Assembly: GCA_003342815.1 (NCBI GenBank)
Contig: PTEX01000032.1
Coordinates: 186,001 to 250,000 of the forward strand
DNA from: Eudromia elegans
Lineage: Eukaryota > Chordata > Aves > Tinamiformes > Tinamidae
DNA length: 64,000 bases
Direction: 5' to 3'
Shown: positions 26,501 to 41,500 of the stretch, one piece after another
How the letters are laid out: the number at the start of each line of letters is the position of its first letter
Numbering within the stretch: position 1 is the stretch's first letter
Translations under genes and position numbers: made by a program
The notes under the pieces: model-generated
Databases searched by the model: none
What the model saw: only the letters and a program-made list of their open reading frames with translations
What the model was told of the DNA's origin: nothing

Positions 26501-29500
26501 TACCCTACTTATTTCTGACCACTCTCCTTATTCACAGACATTTGGCTTTTTATGTAGAAAATGCATTTTTCGCCTACATTTTCTATGTTAAACTTATTTC
26601 TTGTAGGCAGAGCTAGATTGCCAAGTCTCTGCCATTCCTCTGAATGAAGAGAAACACAAATTACTGGCGCTGTAAGGAAACTGCACCTCAAGAGCAAAAT
26701 GTTGTGATCGTGCTCTTATTGCTGAGACCTGTAATGTTACGCAGTGATCGGTTCATTGCAGTTTTCCGTAGTGCTTGGGAGCAAGCATCACCCATATTGT
26801 CCCCGGCTGTCTGATGTGGCAGATTGCATGTGAAATGTAAAAATCATATCTGGCTTGACAAGGTGATTCATTTCAAGGAAAATTAGTTAAGAACTAATTC
26901 TCCGAATTCTTTCCTTGGAAAATGACAGGAAGGATGGCAGGGCCTCTATAACGGGAAGTCCTTGTGCAAGGTTATAGTTAAACCAACAACCATGAATATC
27001 AATGTGCATTTTACAATCATTATTGCCTGTTAACCCATTAACATTATGTGTCTGACAAGTGTCTTTTCTGGAGTACTGGCACAGATTGTACAAGCAAGAA
27101 GGGATCAGATACATAACAGCTCTTTACCATAAGCAACATGAAAAGACAATATTGCCTGTGATCTACACTCTGCAAATCCCATTTCTCCCTTGCTAGGCAT
27201 TACTTACCTCTGGAGAAATCCCTAAACCTCCTGCACGGATATATTCCCCCTGCTTTGCCCTCCCTCTGCAGAAGTCCTGGGAACAAGAGCTGTGCTTTGT
27301 TACTGTGACCGTTGCTGAAGGACCGTCTTGCTCACGTGAACTCTATCTTGTTCGTGCGTTTTGCCGCTGTTGATTTTCAGTCTTTTTAATATTCTTTCCA
27401 GCGGGGTCAAGCGAAGCCTCGTCAACAACAGCTCCGATGCTGCCGACGTCGTCTCCAATGAGCAATCCCAACGTCACCGTTCCACGTAAGTGCCGTGCTG
27501 GAGGAGGCTGCTTTAAGCCCTGACGTGATCACCGCTGACACTGACTGAGGCCATACCCAGGCAAGCTTAAGCCATCACTGCCTAGCAAGCTCTTGCATGG
27601 CAGCAGTGCTCCTGGCCGTCCCTATGCAGTCCTAGCACAGAGGAAAAGCCAAGCCAGTGCACCCACAACTCTCAACAACGGTTCAGCTGATACCCCTTGG
27701 CTTATTAAACTACGATAACTTGACTGTATTCTTGGGCCATTGGATGTGTGGGGTTGCCCAAAGAGCCCCAGTGGCTGTGGGAATGGGAAACCCAACTGTG
27801 GCCAACCTAGGGGATAATAAGATGGGAAGGAGTGCGAGTAATCTTCTGTGCAAGCTAAAGGATGCATCTCCTGTATGTTCTCTTGCTACAGTTAGCTTCT
27901 ATAATGTCGACATGAGCTTTTCTGTCCTCTACGGAAGCGACAGAACTCTTGATTACTATGATGTGAGGAGGCTGGTTAAAAGCTGGGTGAGTTTTTCTCA
28001 TCTGTATGTATTTCTGAACAGTATCAGATAATGAGGACAGCTGGTGTAAAATGCTTATAGGACCACACTGAAATAGGTGATCGTATAATAATACCATGGC
28101 ATTTAACAGTTATGTTATCCAGCACACTTTTACCAAGATAAAATTATATTCATAAAGAAGGAGAAAGTGTAGCCTTCTGCAGGTATTTCTAACCTTTTTC
28201 ATTGGGATTTAGAATTTTAATGACAATTTCAGATTTACAAGCAGCTGTTGTTAACATATTAACACACCGAGTTAATAAAAATGTTCCTGTTTGCTTTCCA
28301 GTTTACCGTCATATTTTCAGCAGATGAATTTGCTGTGACAGTTTTTCAAGTCAGGTAAGACTCTGTTTTGTGCTATTACCTGAACACAGAAGTTGCAGTT
28401 GGGTTCAATATTCCCATTCTGCAAATGACCAGTCCAGTGGTAACAGTGCAAACCAACCCCCCAAATCTGTACAAATAAGATCATTTGGAGCATCTCTTAG
28501 GTTCATTCACTTGAAAATATGTAACCAGACTAATATAAAGTTCCTGCTGCCAAAATGTGAGCTCATCTGTGCCCCTAGAATTTGGGTTATGCAGAAAAGT
28601 TCAGGTTGATGAAAACCTTCCCCACCTCTGTGGATGCATCAGACCTGAGAACTATTTAGTAGTTATTAAACTGATAAACATGCCACTCGTGCTGGCTTTT
28701 AAAGACAGCTCTATCTCTTTTTTGTGTATTTTTACTTCCTACTCTTTTCTCTGACTTCCCTAGTTACTGCTTGCTTTACCAATGACAACAACACAATAAA
28801 ACGTTGTACTGTTTGTGTGAAGTGAGTCAGATTCTGCAAGCTTTGAGAAGGGTTAGAATGGGGAGTAAAGATCAGCTCAAAATGGATTCACTCCTGAATC
28901 TTCTGCCCCATATAGAAATTATAACAAATATATCCAAGAAGTTATCACATGAAATGTGTTTTGAAGTGTGAGGAAGTGCAGCTCACCTGAAGAAAGGAAA
29001 CATCATGCAGACAATTCATACACTGATGCAACCTGTTATTTGAATGATTGGTCCCTTAATATAAGATGTTGTAGGGAGATGGAGTGTGCTTAGAATATGA
29101 TTTTAAAGCTACTTTGCATCCATCCTGACTCTCCTGGACTTAGTCAGAGATACTGTGGTCCCATGGCAAGAGGAGGAAGATGGAGGTTTTAACCCCACTG
29201 TCAGGGATCCACAGATATGTTGTATGAATGTGTGCTTGGTGATTTGTGTAAATATTTATGTGCTGAATTCAAGATGACATCTCTGTTGCAAGCTCTGCCC
29301 CATTATGGTCTGTTGTGCTTTTCTTGCAGGGGTAATTCTCCAACAAGAAGTAGCCGTGAGAGGGCTCATGTATGTAACTTATTTTCTGAATTTAAAACTT
29401 TTTTTCATATAGTTTCATAGAGGGTGTAGTAGCTGCATGCTGCAAGGACAGGAACTCTGAGACAGTGCAGTTTTGAGTCATTTTATGACCAAGGAATGAA

Positions 29501-32500
29501 ACCAAGTTTGTCTGTAGCCAAATTGGCTGGCTGGTCTGGTAATTTGTGGAGAAAGGCTGGTTCTCATACCAGATTAACTTGTAAATGGATTCAAAGTATC
29601 TGGAGAGGGCCCTTTGGATATAATGCACCTGGCTTTTGGTTTTCATTTGAAATTCTCCAGATCCATTGCTTGGAGGCACAGGCAGAAGACCAGAGAATGG
29701 CGCAGCTTAACTGGCCAGCATTGCTCTATTATTTGCATGCCAAAGACCAGGGCTGGCAGCAGCCCCTCAGCTCTAAGTGCTTCACAAACACTTTGCAAAC
29801 TTGCAAACAAGAAAAGGCTTCCACCAGCACAACAGTCCCTCAGGTGACCTTTGGTGTCTGTTGGGTTGAACAACGATATTCCGAGGTAGTGGTGGGAGAG
29901 TTTCTCCTTAAAATAGAAAATCAAAATTGAATTTTCATTAGATGTGCTGTATTCTACTGACTGAAAAGTGATTATTTTTAAGATACTCAAGGAAAACAGA
30001 AGAGGGAAGAGATCTGCAAAAGTGCTGCAGCAAAATACTGCTTGTAGTTGTTTTTTGGTCAGAGCACCCAGGTATGTGGGAGACTGGAGTTCAGTTCTGT
30101 CTGCCTGGATGTACTTCCAGGCAGATTTGCTGCCTGGATTTCCATGGCATTTGCTCCATGCCATGAGGTGGGCTAAATGCTAGTGTCACTGTGCTCTGCA
30201 GAAATTATTAAATATTGACCTGATTTGAGTCTAATCTCATGCAAGTATCCAGGCTGGAGGGTCACAGTGTCTCAATAGATGCTGAAGTGTTCTGTGTAAG
30301 ATGGAGGAGTGTCAGATGTGCCAGGTACGATTTGCAAGAAATTCCCTTGGGAAGACAATGCTGGTGAACACACTCACTGAGCCACATAAGCTCTACTCTG
30401 GTGTCTGCATGACTTGCTATCAATATAATGTCTTATCTTGACTTAATTTACTTCTGGAAGTACCATAAAACAAAGGTTACTCTAGATAGTCAAGTCCTAA
30501 TCCCATTTAAAGCAATAAGCTGTCTTCTGCTCAATCGCATATTGAGTTTCAATTGCTGCTTTCCTTAAAAGCCAGTTACCTTTGAGACATTTTGTTCTAA
30601 CCAGCTTTTAACTTATTGTGTTCTGTTTATAAACTGAAGATGGAGAGAAACCAGCAGTCACAAAGGTAGGACCCGTGATCATGAACTCTTTTTCATGGTT
30701 TGTATTGAATTAAGCAGAATCCTGCTCCCAACCTGCTCTTAAAGCAGCTGAGCAGGGACTATAGCCATCCTTGATTGTGTCTGTTTTGGGGTAACTTGGG
30801 GTCCTTTAGCTGTCTAAAATAGACGAGCATATGTGGAATCAGATGCATAGAAATGCCTTCCTCAACAAAACATATTTGAATATTTGAGGTTTCCATAGGT
30901 ACCCCATTTCTTGGGAGCCTTCAAGTGCTTCCATGATCTACTGTGTTTTTTTGCTGAACTATAAGATTTGGCTCTGAGGAGGGCCCTTCACTGGGGCACA
31001 GGACAGCGTGTTGCTGGATGGTGACCAAGCAATCTGCCAGGCCAAATCCTGACCCTCTTCTGAAAGAAAATCCTTAGACCTGTGAGCATGCAATCCCTGG
31101 AGCCAGGAAAGGAAGGGGAGGGGAGCATCCCCCATTCCAAGGGATGCTAATGCTTCACCCCAAAAACCATACCGAGTGGGGAACAACTATATAAAAACAC
31201 AGGAGAGATAGGGCTGAGAAGTTTCCAGTGGTCCCAAGAAAGTTTCCTATATCAACCCTCAGTTAAATTAGAGGTCCATGAAGGTGACCTAGGTGCAACT
31301 GGAAAAATGTTTGTTCTGTCTGCTGTGTCTGAAGACACTCGCAGATACAGCCTTTCCCAACCTTCTTAAATATATCTGTCCAGGACATTAGCTGTTTTGA
31401 GAAGGGAAAAAAAAAAAAAAGTCTGGAAGCCAGTGGAGACACTGAAAGGCAGTTAGTTAAATCTGTTTTCCAGAGACTCTGGAGCCTGCTACCTCTGAGG
31501 TGCTGCAAGTACCTCATCGCTTTATGAATAGCTCACTCCAAAATTCAAAATATGGTTGGAAAAAGGCTTACTTGGGACAAAAGTATTCCTCTGTCAAGAC
31601 AACGTGCTTAGGAAACCTTTTGAAGCATTTACCATGGAACTGCAGATAGACTCTTGTACCTGTATTCCCAGAAAATTGTACTTCCTTAAGCCTTTCTAGT
31701 AGTAAAGTGCTAGTGCGTGTAAGAAGTGACATTTGCCGTAGGATTATGTTTATGGTGAAAAATATATACTTACATTATGCCTTAATTCTGTAGTCATTCC
31801 AAGTGTTACTTATACTGTGGTTTATCTGTGTATATTATACTTGTAGCTATGTCTGTAAGGCCATTATAAAGGCCACATCACTTGAAACACAAGAAGAGCA
31901 GAGCCTCAAGATAAAAGAGCTGTTGAATGGCACTTACGAGGAAGGACTCTCATCATTACATGTGATACCTGAAAATGTGGCTGTCAAGCTGATAGGTAAT
32001 ATTTGCTTAAAATATCATTGGAAATTACATGCTTGGTAACTCCGGCTGCTGCTATTTTATCAAATTCAAACTTTGTGGAGAGAGAAGGGCTAGAAAATAC
32101 CCCTACAAGTGTCTAGGCTGACCTTAGCTGGTTCACAAGCTGTGAAATGTCAGGTAATAGTATCAAGATCCAGAACCTGAGTTCTAGACAAATGGCAGTG
32201 GCTTAAACTTGAACCCAGTACAGAGACGGGTGTGATCTCCTCCTTGGTTGGGATAATGTGCTTATCACTCCTGAAAATACAGATGTAAAGCCAGAGATAA
32301 GAGAGGACAGACCTGAAATTCAGAAGCATTCCTGCTGCCAAAGACTTGGAGAAGATCAGCTCCAGTGAACAAAACTCCAAGCCTGGGGGAGAAGACATTG
32401 GCTGGATAGTGAAGGACCGTCTGAGAGGATGTTCACATAGGTTAGAGAAGCTAAACAGATCTGCGGTCATTAAGTCCAGTTTGTGCTGCAAAAACAGCAC

Positions 32501-35500
32501 TTTTCCTGAAAGCTGGCCTCATCAAACCAATGGTAAACAGGGCTTAGAATAGCAGGCAAAGTCGGTAGGCAAAATATTTTCTTCCAGCCAGTAAACTTAC
32601 TAGATACCAGAGTATATCTGGCCTGCAAAAGAGGTACAGATTACAGCTCAGTTTCAGCTGGAAGAGCTTTAGAACATAGCTGGCTCCCTGATTTCAAGAA
32701 AGTCTCCATTTTGCCTATTAAATCTTTTTAAAAACTTTTGTCTATGGTTTATGTCTTGTGTATCTTGTCCTCAGCTCTGACAGATTGCCCAGAAAGCTTC
32801 TCACAAACAGCATACAAGGGGAATTATTCCTGGCCAGTGACAAACCCAGCTACCAAAGCTCAGGTCAGCTGCAACAAAAACCCTCTGCAATCTGCTGTAA
32901 GGAGCTGGTGAGTTAAGAGATCATCTCCCTTTGGTCCCAGCATGGGCTGCAGCAAAAGGGAATATTGCAGCATTTCCATCACCTGTGGCAGTGCAAACCC
33001 AGCTATTTAGGAAGCTGCCCCCCTGCCTGGGAAGAGAGGGGAAACAAACACATCATAGCATCTGCTATGTCAGATCTGACTTGCAAGTCAGTTTTCAAAA
33101 TTGGGCTAATTATATGAGGTTTTTAGCCATTTACCTGGGAAATGCAGGGAACAATTAATAGATTCTTTTTTTAACATAGATATTTAGATATTTTAATGTA
33201 ATAAGGTACCTCTGTTTTCACTTTTTCAGTGCAATTGATTTAGAGCTTGAACAAGCTTTTTGGAAAAGGCCAAACCTGGCTGAATGTAAATTGCTGAAAG
33301 AACTTCCAAATAATATTTTAGATCTTCAGGATGTTGTCATAACACACGGTAAGGTACCAGAAACTTCAGCAATACAGTGAATGTGAATCAAAGTAAAATT
33401 AGTTATGCTCAGATAATGTGCATGTGCAATCTACTCACTTGGACATCTGAAATGTTTTCAATATAAGCGATTTTTACAACTCAGAATTCTCTAACATTTT
33501 GAAAATTTATGTTTAAAATCCTACACTCAGATTTAGAAGTAAATGAAAAACTGATGAATAATGTGACATTTTTTTCTGCCTGTGGTTTGTCTGTTACCAA
33601 ATCAAAATAATTCTTGGCCTGTAGATCTTGAACAAAGAAGCACAGAATAGTATATGTAATTTAGAAGTTTTTGCTCTGATTCATGCAACTTAAGATGTCA
33701 GTTATTACCTGACTGTATCTCTTTTAAACTATGCTAGTTGTTTAAATAGTAAATAAAATCCATATTGCTCTTGATCTACCTACTCAGCAATGGCATTAAC
33801 CATAAATAATTAAATGATATCTGCACTTACATACAGTTCCTTTGATTTGCAGCGTGTTAAACTCTGGTTGTATGAAAAACTTATGGAAGGATCTTGAGGT
33901 GATGAATGGCAAATGCCAAAATTTCAGTGTAGGATTCATAAATTACTGTTGCTGATATACCACTTAAACAGCATTTTGGGGGGTGGCGGGAAAGGGGCTT
34001 GTATAATTTCGAACACTGAAATATTCATACAAGTGCCTCTGAAAATGATCAAGGCTAAAAGTGAGTAATGATTCACAGAATCTTTATAATTCAATGGCTG
34101 GTACTAAGTCTTATAGAAACTATATAGTTTTCTTCCTTTAAAATACATATAGAGGTACTTTTTGCTTTGATCTTTTTTAGTTTTCATTGACTAGTTGAGG
34201 GCTTGCTTACTTTTTCTTAAGTAATTATCTTATGATAAAGAAAAATCATTAGGACCATGTGAAGAGAAGAGAAGCAAATTCCAACTCGTTGCTCTAACAA
34301 ACAGCTGTAGCTATAGCTAGACATGTAGCCATGTCACATAAATCACGTGTTTTGGGTTTTTTTGTTCTTTTGATTTTCTTCAGAGAATGCAGAAGATGTT
34401 CTACAGCATATTTTAGCTCTTTTGCCAGATGCAAAACTGGATATAGAAGAAATAGAAGTCATTGGAAATAAAATTTCTGATATAGCAAGTATTGCAGATA
34501 TAACTGTAACCCTTGCAGAGGATATGTTAAGTGTATTCAACCATATTTTGCTGCAAGAAATAGATGATAATCAGGGCTTTAGAAAAATGACCACTCGGTA
34601 AGTACAGAAATGGCTTCCTCATCTAAAATGGCACCGTGGAGTAATTAATGTTTTTTTTTGGCCATTAGCACAGGCATTGCAAGAATTAGTGATTTCCCTA
34701 CTTTGTATATTGAGCATTCATGTTCTTAGTGATAGGAATTGGTTATTGTGTTGTCAAAAGAGCATTCCATGAGCACACCTGTTTGACTGTATTTCAAAAA
34801 TAGGTAATCTCCAAATGTAGACTCCAAATTCCAATGTTAGATTCCAAAGTCTGCATTTAGGATACTAAGGTCATCCTGTGTTTCTCATATGTAGTAAGTT
34901 AAGGTCGCTGGCTACCTTTAAAAACACCGTGCTCTCGTGAGACCTTAAAGCTTCAGCTACCTTATGAGCAGAGCACTGCTCGGAAAAGCAGCGTCAACCT
35001 TTACATGTACATGGAGTTTACCCACGTCTAATTTGGGCAAGGCAGCTTAACCGCTTCTCACTGCACAGCTTTAGACTCCAAATAGAGCAGATTACCCTCC
35101 TCTGCACTGACCAACTCAACACTTTCCCACAGGATTAGAGATGCTGTGTTAATCACTTTTAAAAGTGTTTTCAGCATCTGTTCTCTCTAATTTTAAGGAG
35201 TGTGCCTATGTGCTGTTTGCTCAGTTTCAGTTAACATAGAAGAATATTTTAGTAAAAATATTAAAAAATGAAGTTTCCCCTCAGCTGGATAGTGCATATT
35301 CAGTCATACATCTATTTGTACTAGTAGAGTTTTGCATGATATATTCAAAACCTGGGGGCCTGCAAGGAGGAGAAGCCAAAAATAGCTCACAAAAATCTGC
35401 TGGAGAAAAAGCCTTGAGTAGCATCATGATGCTCTGGGCTATATTTTCTCTCTTCAAAGTCTACCGCGCTGCAGTTTGTGGTGTGGGGGCTGTGAAGGCT

Positions 35501-38500
35501 GCCAGCACTAAACACCTCTGCCTTCTCAAATAGACAACGGCTGCTTTTTATTTTCTTAAATGAAATACTCATTTGGAATGAGGATGGTATTCCAGTGCAA
35601 ATACAGGCTCTGGATTCCTGCTCCTCAATGGAGATGCAGTTGCTACCTAGAAATAGGAGTAAAATGACTTTAAAATGCTCAAAATTCATTCTCTCATTCA
35701 GAAAATTTTAATTTTTTTTCACAAACCAGACCTTTTTTAAAAAAAGGAGGGGAGGCAACAGCATGAGCAAGTACCATGATGGTGCCTGGCGCACATTAGC
35801 ATGAGCATGATAGCCTGACAGCATCTATAACCCTTCTTCTCTCAGACCTCAGTAGAAATTTTAGATTCTCAAATGATTTAGGAAAGTTGAACATGAGTCT
35901 TTGCAGCTATGGGGCAATTGTGGCTGGAAGGATCCTAGGGATGTCCCTGACAATCTGGGTCTTGTAAGACAAGAGGCCACCCCATTGAGTTAACACTAGA
36001 CTAAAGAAGGATGGGATTTCCTTTAGGCTGCTAGGACCAGCTGTCTCTTACACATTTTCTTTCCACAGACTATTTTCCCTTCTTGCACAGCATTGAATAG
36101 ACTTGAAGGCTGCCAAACAAGAAGTGAATCTGTCTCTGCCTCTAAATCCCTGTGAGGATTAAACCATCCTAATTTGCTAATGTGTTCTGCAAGTTACTGC
36201 CTTTCAGAAGGAAGTTGGTGTTTATCCTTGAATATTGACTCAAGTCTAAGAACCACCTCATGTTGCTCCCCAAATGCCTCAAGTGATTCAGTCTGTTTTA
36301 CTTTGACTTGCAGTGGACCAGGACTGGCTCTCCAGCTGACAAATTTTGAACTTACTGAGATGTAATAAGTGAATGACCTGTTATCATTTAACCCTATCCC
36401 AAACAAAGCTATCTAGCCCAGACTGAGCCCATTCTGCTTTAGGGAATGTTCTTTGCAATCCTTTATTAGGCCAAAAAATTTTAGCTGATTATCTACTGAT
36501 TGTATGTCATGAATCCAGGAGAACATTTCAAGAGATTAATTTTTTTGTTGTTGCTCTTGCTTTTGGTAAAGTATCCTGAAGACAACTGAAGACATAGGCT
36601 ATAAGTTGACTTACACAGAAAGAAATGCATCGGTCGTAACAAGTTTGCTGGCTTTGGTGGTGATGCGTCCAGATCCCAATGTGTTCGAAGGACTGGCCTT
36701 TGGTGTCACCTCGTATGAGAGGGGCCTGAACCTCAAGGTGAGAGCAAAATCTTGTCCCAGCTACCACTAAGACAGTGTCTGCTGCAACTGTGTATTTAAT
36801 CTGAGCCTGTTGTCTCTTTCCTGCAGATCAATATTCAAGAAAGCCCTTTCAAGAGAGCCTTGGCCTCTGTGTTTTTGCCAAAATCACTAAACAAATACTT
36901 AGGGATGGAGTACTCTGACCCAGAAAAGTATTCAAAGATCCAATTTAATTTTTTTGGCACAACTTCACTCTTTAAGGTAACTATAATTCTTACCAAATGC
37001 TAAGATAGGAATGATTGGTTCAGTTGTTCTTAATGTGTACACAAGAAAGATCTCAACAGCATAATCTATTCTGAACACATCTCAGATTGATAAAGTGCTA
37101 AGAAATCTGCAGAGAAAAGCTATTCAAGCAGCAAAACTTCTCTGTAGTAGTGATGCTCTGAGAGGTGTCTGTGGATCTAAGACTTGTTTTCATTCTCTGT
37201 AGTTGATGGTGTTTCCTTATTTGTGCTCTGTAGGCAAATAGCACACTCTAATCTTCCCCTGTTAGCAAGCTCCTGCTTCAGGAACATGCATATAACATGT
37301 CAAATATCATGAAACAAATTGCAAGACTAACTGCTCCATTAAAATAATAGCAACACTGATATGAAGCGTTTAGGTCTATTCCAGGATTTGCTTAGGGCCT
37401 CTTGTTCGGATTAATGTAATTTAAAAAGGGAGACATTTCCTTTCCTTCATGGTAGGAGGAACATACAGTATATTGAGCAATGTTTTTTCCCACACAATTC
37501 TTGATTGCATCTCCTGTCTTGTGAGCTAAATGACATACAGCTGCATGTCTGAAATGGTTATACAGCTTCCACAAGCAGAGACACCTGCAAGGGAGTTCTG
37601 CTTTAGTTAATATGAAGATAGCAAATAGTAAGTTAGTAAACAGCTAAATTACAGAAGACATCCCATGGCGTTTAGCTGATGGCCGTTTCTGAGAGAAACA
37701 ATTTTAGACATGAAACAATAAAGAGCTCAATTAGTGGTAACTTAAATGTCCTGAAATCTTTTGCATGTGTATATTTTTTTCCATTACAGGATGATAGTTT
37801 AAAGATGAAGAAGTTGAACACTTATGTTGTGAGTGCCAGTATTGAAGGTATATCCATCGAGAACCTCAGTGAGCCTGTCAGTATTATTCTTCAGCACATA
37901 GACCAAAATACGGTAGGATGTGTTAAGTTAATCAGGAACTTTTTGAAATAGAAGTTATTTCATTTAGCCTTAAAATAAACTGGCAACAGGACAGATAAGT
38001 TTAAGACGTCTTCCTGACTGACCCCTCCAACATATACCAACCAAAAGATCTACAGGCCACACAGATCTTTGTGGTCTCTCTAATTCCTGCACATTAGTAA
38101 AGTTTGTGTCTCCACTCTGAAGCCATGTTAAGTAGCAATGGACATTTTCACTATTTTCATGTTTGATCTGGGCAGGGTTTTTTCTAGGAACAGTTTATAT
38201 GATGAAGAGGGAAGTTGGTGCTTGTCTACAGTGTTTTACAATTGCTCTAACAGGATTAAATTTCATAAAAAAATATAACATAAATGTTTTCAGAATTATA
38301 TTTAATTTGTTTCAAAGCGGTGTTTCAGGACTAAAACCTATCCTGAGTTATTTTTAAATGGGAATGGGCTCAGCTTGTTGGCTGGGTTCTGCCTTTACAT
38401 TTTTGGGTTGCAAAGGTTTATGATTAGTCTCCGTACAGAAACATTGCAAATCTAGGGCAGAACAAAATTATTTAACAAGGTGAATTTGATCAGATCTCAA

Positions 38501-41500
38501 GTGAATGAAAGCTTGAAATTTCTGCTTTTGGTTTTCATAGGAATATTCTCCTTCCATTCCATACTAGTGAATGATACATCCCCTGAAAATTTGGTCTGGA
38601 TAATCCTCTCTTTTCCGTCATTCTTGCTCCACCAGACTGTCTGGCACTTCTCAGATTTATTCCTCAACCTTTTAAAAGATCTTAATTAAATATTTAATGA
38701 GATATCTTCATAATCTGCATCTTTGGCTTTCTGCCTAATTATATTTGCCAGTCTACAGATCACAAGCCTTAGCAGCGTATCTGTTACGGTCATTTCCTGT
38801 AAACTCTGCCTCCTTAGACTTCATTAAATAATAAAAGAAAATGAATCTGTGCCTTGGGAAACTTTGCTGTGGCAATATGAGTAATAAACTAGAATGCTCC
38901 CAATAGAAAACATTGCAATGAATACCCACTAAATCTGTTCTGTTTGAAACATACAGGCAGCTTTATCTTCTATTTCTTCCCTTCTTGGCTTCAGAACGGC
39001 AGTTATGACTTCTCAGATACTACATGAAGCTAGTGAGATTAGGTACAGGAATCGATCAAAGCTGGACTCTCTGTCAGGTTTTCTGCATTAACAGATAATA
39101 GATGAAGTATAGAAATACTGGTAAAAATAGAAAAATCATTAGCCCCCAGGATATCCCTTAGGAAGGCAAAAATTGGGACCCTCTGCAAATTCTCAGAGCT
39201 GTGAATGAAATCGCTGGTATTCCAGCAGGTCCTCAAAGACCAAGTGTCCAATTGCTTCAATGCAGAGGAAGTCAAATCCAATGGCCTTAATTATAGATCA
39301 TATTAGATTTCAAGTGCAGACAGTATAGAGGCATACTCAATAAATGACACTGTCTCCTTTTTCTCTGCTTTCAGAGTAATAGAACAGTTCACTGTGTCTT
39401 TTGGGACTTTCTGAAGAACAGTAAGTGTTATTTACTTGCTCTGTCCTCAGCTTCACAGAGGCTTTGGCTCTTCAACATACAGTTTGAAACTTTTGAGTCT
39501 CTCCTACTCAGACCTTGCTGTTCTGTCTTGCTTATTTTGGTTGGAATCCATACTCAGCAGTCAGTATTATTACTAGGAGTTGCTTGTCTGGCTTTATGTA
39601 TGATGGTGCATCAACGTGGCTGTGGAAGAGTCATGTTCCAAGATGTAAAGTAGGAATGCCTGTCCTATGTCCTGCGGATATTTCATGTCCTCTGTGCTGC
39701 TTCCTCATCCTGACAGTGATCCAGCCAAGCACACTTCTGCTCACCTTCCTGCCTTCTGTGTGCAGGCATGCAAGCTATTTAAACACTTCTTCATTCCCCC
39801 AAGGGCTTCTATCCAAGTTTTGAAGTTCTCAGGCAACCAAGGAAGATGTGTTCCTCTGAAATCTTACTTGTCTGCTGCTAAATGACCCTGCAATCTGTAC
39901 TAACTTGAGCTCCTATTCACACTTTCTGCATGCCGCAGAACTATAAATGACTGAGCATGACTAACTCCGCTTAAAAATCCCTTTTTCTGTGTTTCACAGA
40001 TGGACTGGGTGGTTGGAACACATCAGGGTGTGAAATGGAATATACAGATATGAATTACACAATCTGTTTTTGTAACCATCTTACCCATTTTGGAGTCCTG
40101 GTGGTAAGTGCTCCATGAATCATCTCCAAAACAGTCCCTTGGCACTAGAGAAAATCATCACTAGTTTTAGGGAAAGATGGGAGACTCGTATCTATGCTGT
40201 TAGATATATGTGATTTTGTTAAAAACAGTAACAACAAAGCAAGCAGTTATGATAATTTGAGAGGTATAAAGTCCTCTAAATGTCACTGACTTTATCTGCA
40301 AAATAAATTTGCATTAAAGTTTGTATCTCTTTGCTGTATATCATAATGAACACTAATGTGTTGTTTGCTCTAGTGGAAATATTGTGATACCTTTAATTAC
40401 CTGCCAGTACCAACTCCTGCTGTTACAGCTCCTTGAAAGCTTTATCTACATTCCATCAGAAGTTTATATTAAGAAATTTATAGTTCACATCCATGGAAGC
40501 TTAAAAGAAAAACAGCAATTCTTTTAATATGCTGAAATCTGATTCTAAAAGTTTAGGTCAAAAAAAGAGAGTGCAGAGGGAACTGCTTGGGAATGGGTTG
40601 CAATAAAAGCAGGGAGATGGGTAAATGCAAAGTAAACTGAGGAGCAGATAGCTGAAACTTGCCTAATCCCAGGAGCACACAATGGATTTGGGGGATAAGG
40701 CAGTCCTCCCTTTGCCCAGCTTCCCCTAGAGGTCAGCATTACTCTGCTCGAAGTGAGGTGCAAAAGTCTTCTCCGGTCATACAAATATGACTTCTACAGG
40801 AAGATATTCAGATGTTATGGCTTCAAAACTTTTTTTATTAAATTTTCAATTCAAGTTAATAGAATTTGGTATGAGTTTAAGTTCACTTTTACCATCAGTA
40901 ATAAACAATTTCTGAGTATTAAACAGCAGAAGGTCTATTGCATGTTGTATACTAAAGAAGAAAGCTTCTAGTTTGATGTTTAAAGCCTAACAAAATAGGA
41001 GAGAAACTGTGTCAGGAAACAAAAAAATAACTGTATCAATAACACTCCTGGGAAGAACTGTGGAGAGGCAGGGCCCAGCCTATCTGAGGATTTTTGCAAA
41101 ATGCACCTCTGGATTTCTGACTTGGAGAATCCTCCCCCACTCCAAGACACTTACCAAGTTTGCACTACTTGAGCTTGGCAGCTGCCATTGACAGAAACTC
41201 CTACAAAGCAAATTCCCAACTGAATAATTTTGGTGAAATTCTCACTGAGTTTGTGACTTCCAGAGTGCAGCTGTTCTAACTTCAAAACTAAGTACTGGCT
41301 ATGTTAAATATTGTGTATTTCAACTAGTTTGGATATTCTATAGGACTGTATAAAAAGAAATCTATTCTGCTAATATAAAAAGAAGAAAATCTGCCAAAAC
41401 TAATCATAAGCAGAAAACAAATTGATTTGATTGCCAGTGTCAAAACATGGAAATTATTTTTCTTTGTCTGTTATGGCTAAAACTATGATTCTTTATTTTG

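Noticed and set aside
29330-29374. Exon-like segment in ADGRG4 intron 5, tested as the missing SEA-like exon
   Set aside because: The acceptor is good, but the length (40 bases) breaks the frame into exon 6 and the residues do not resemble the human segment.
30640-30666. Second exon-like segment in ADGRG4 intron 5
   Set aside because: Only about 26 bases, no pyrimidine tract of quality, no similarity in the required frame.
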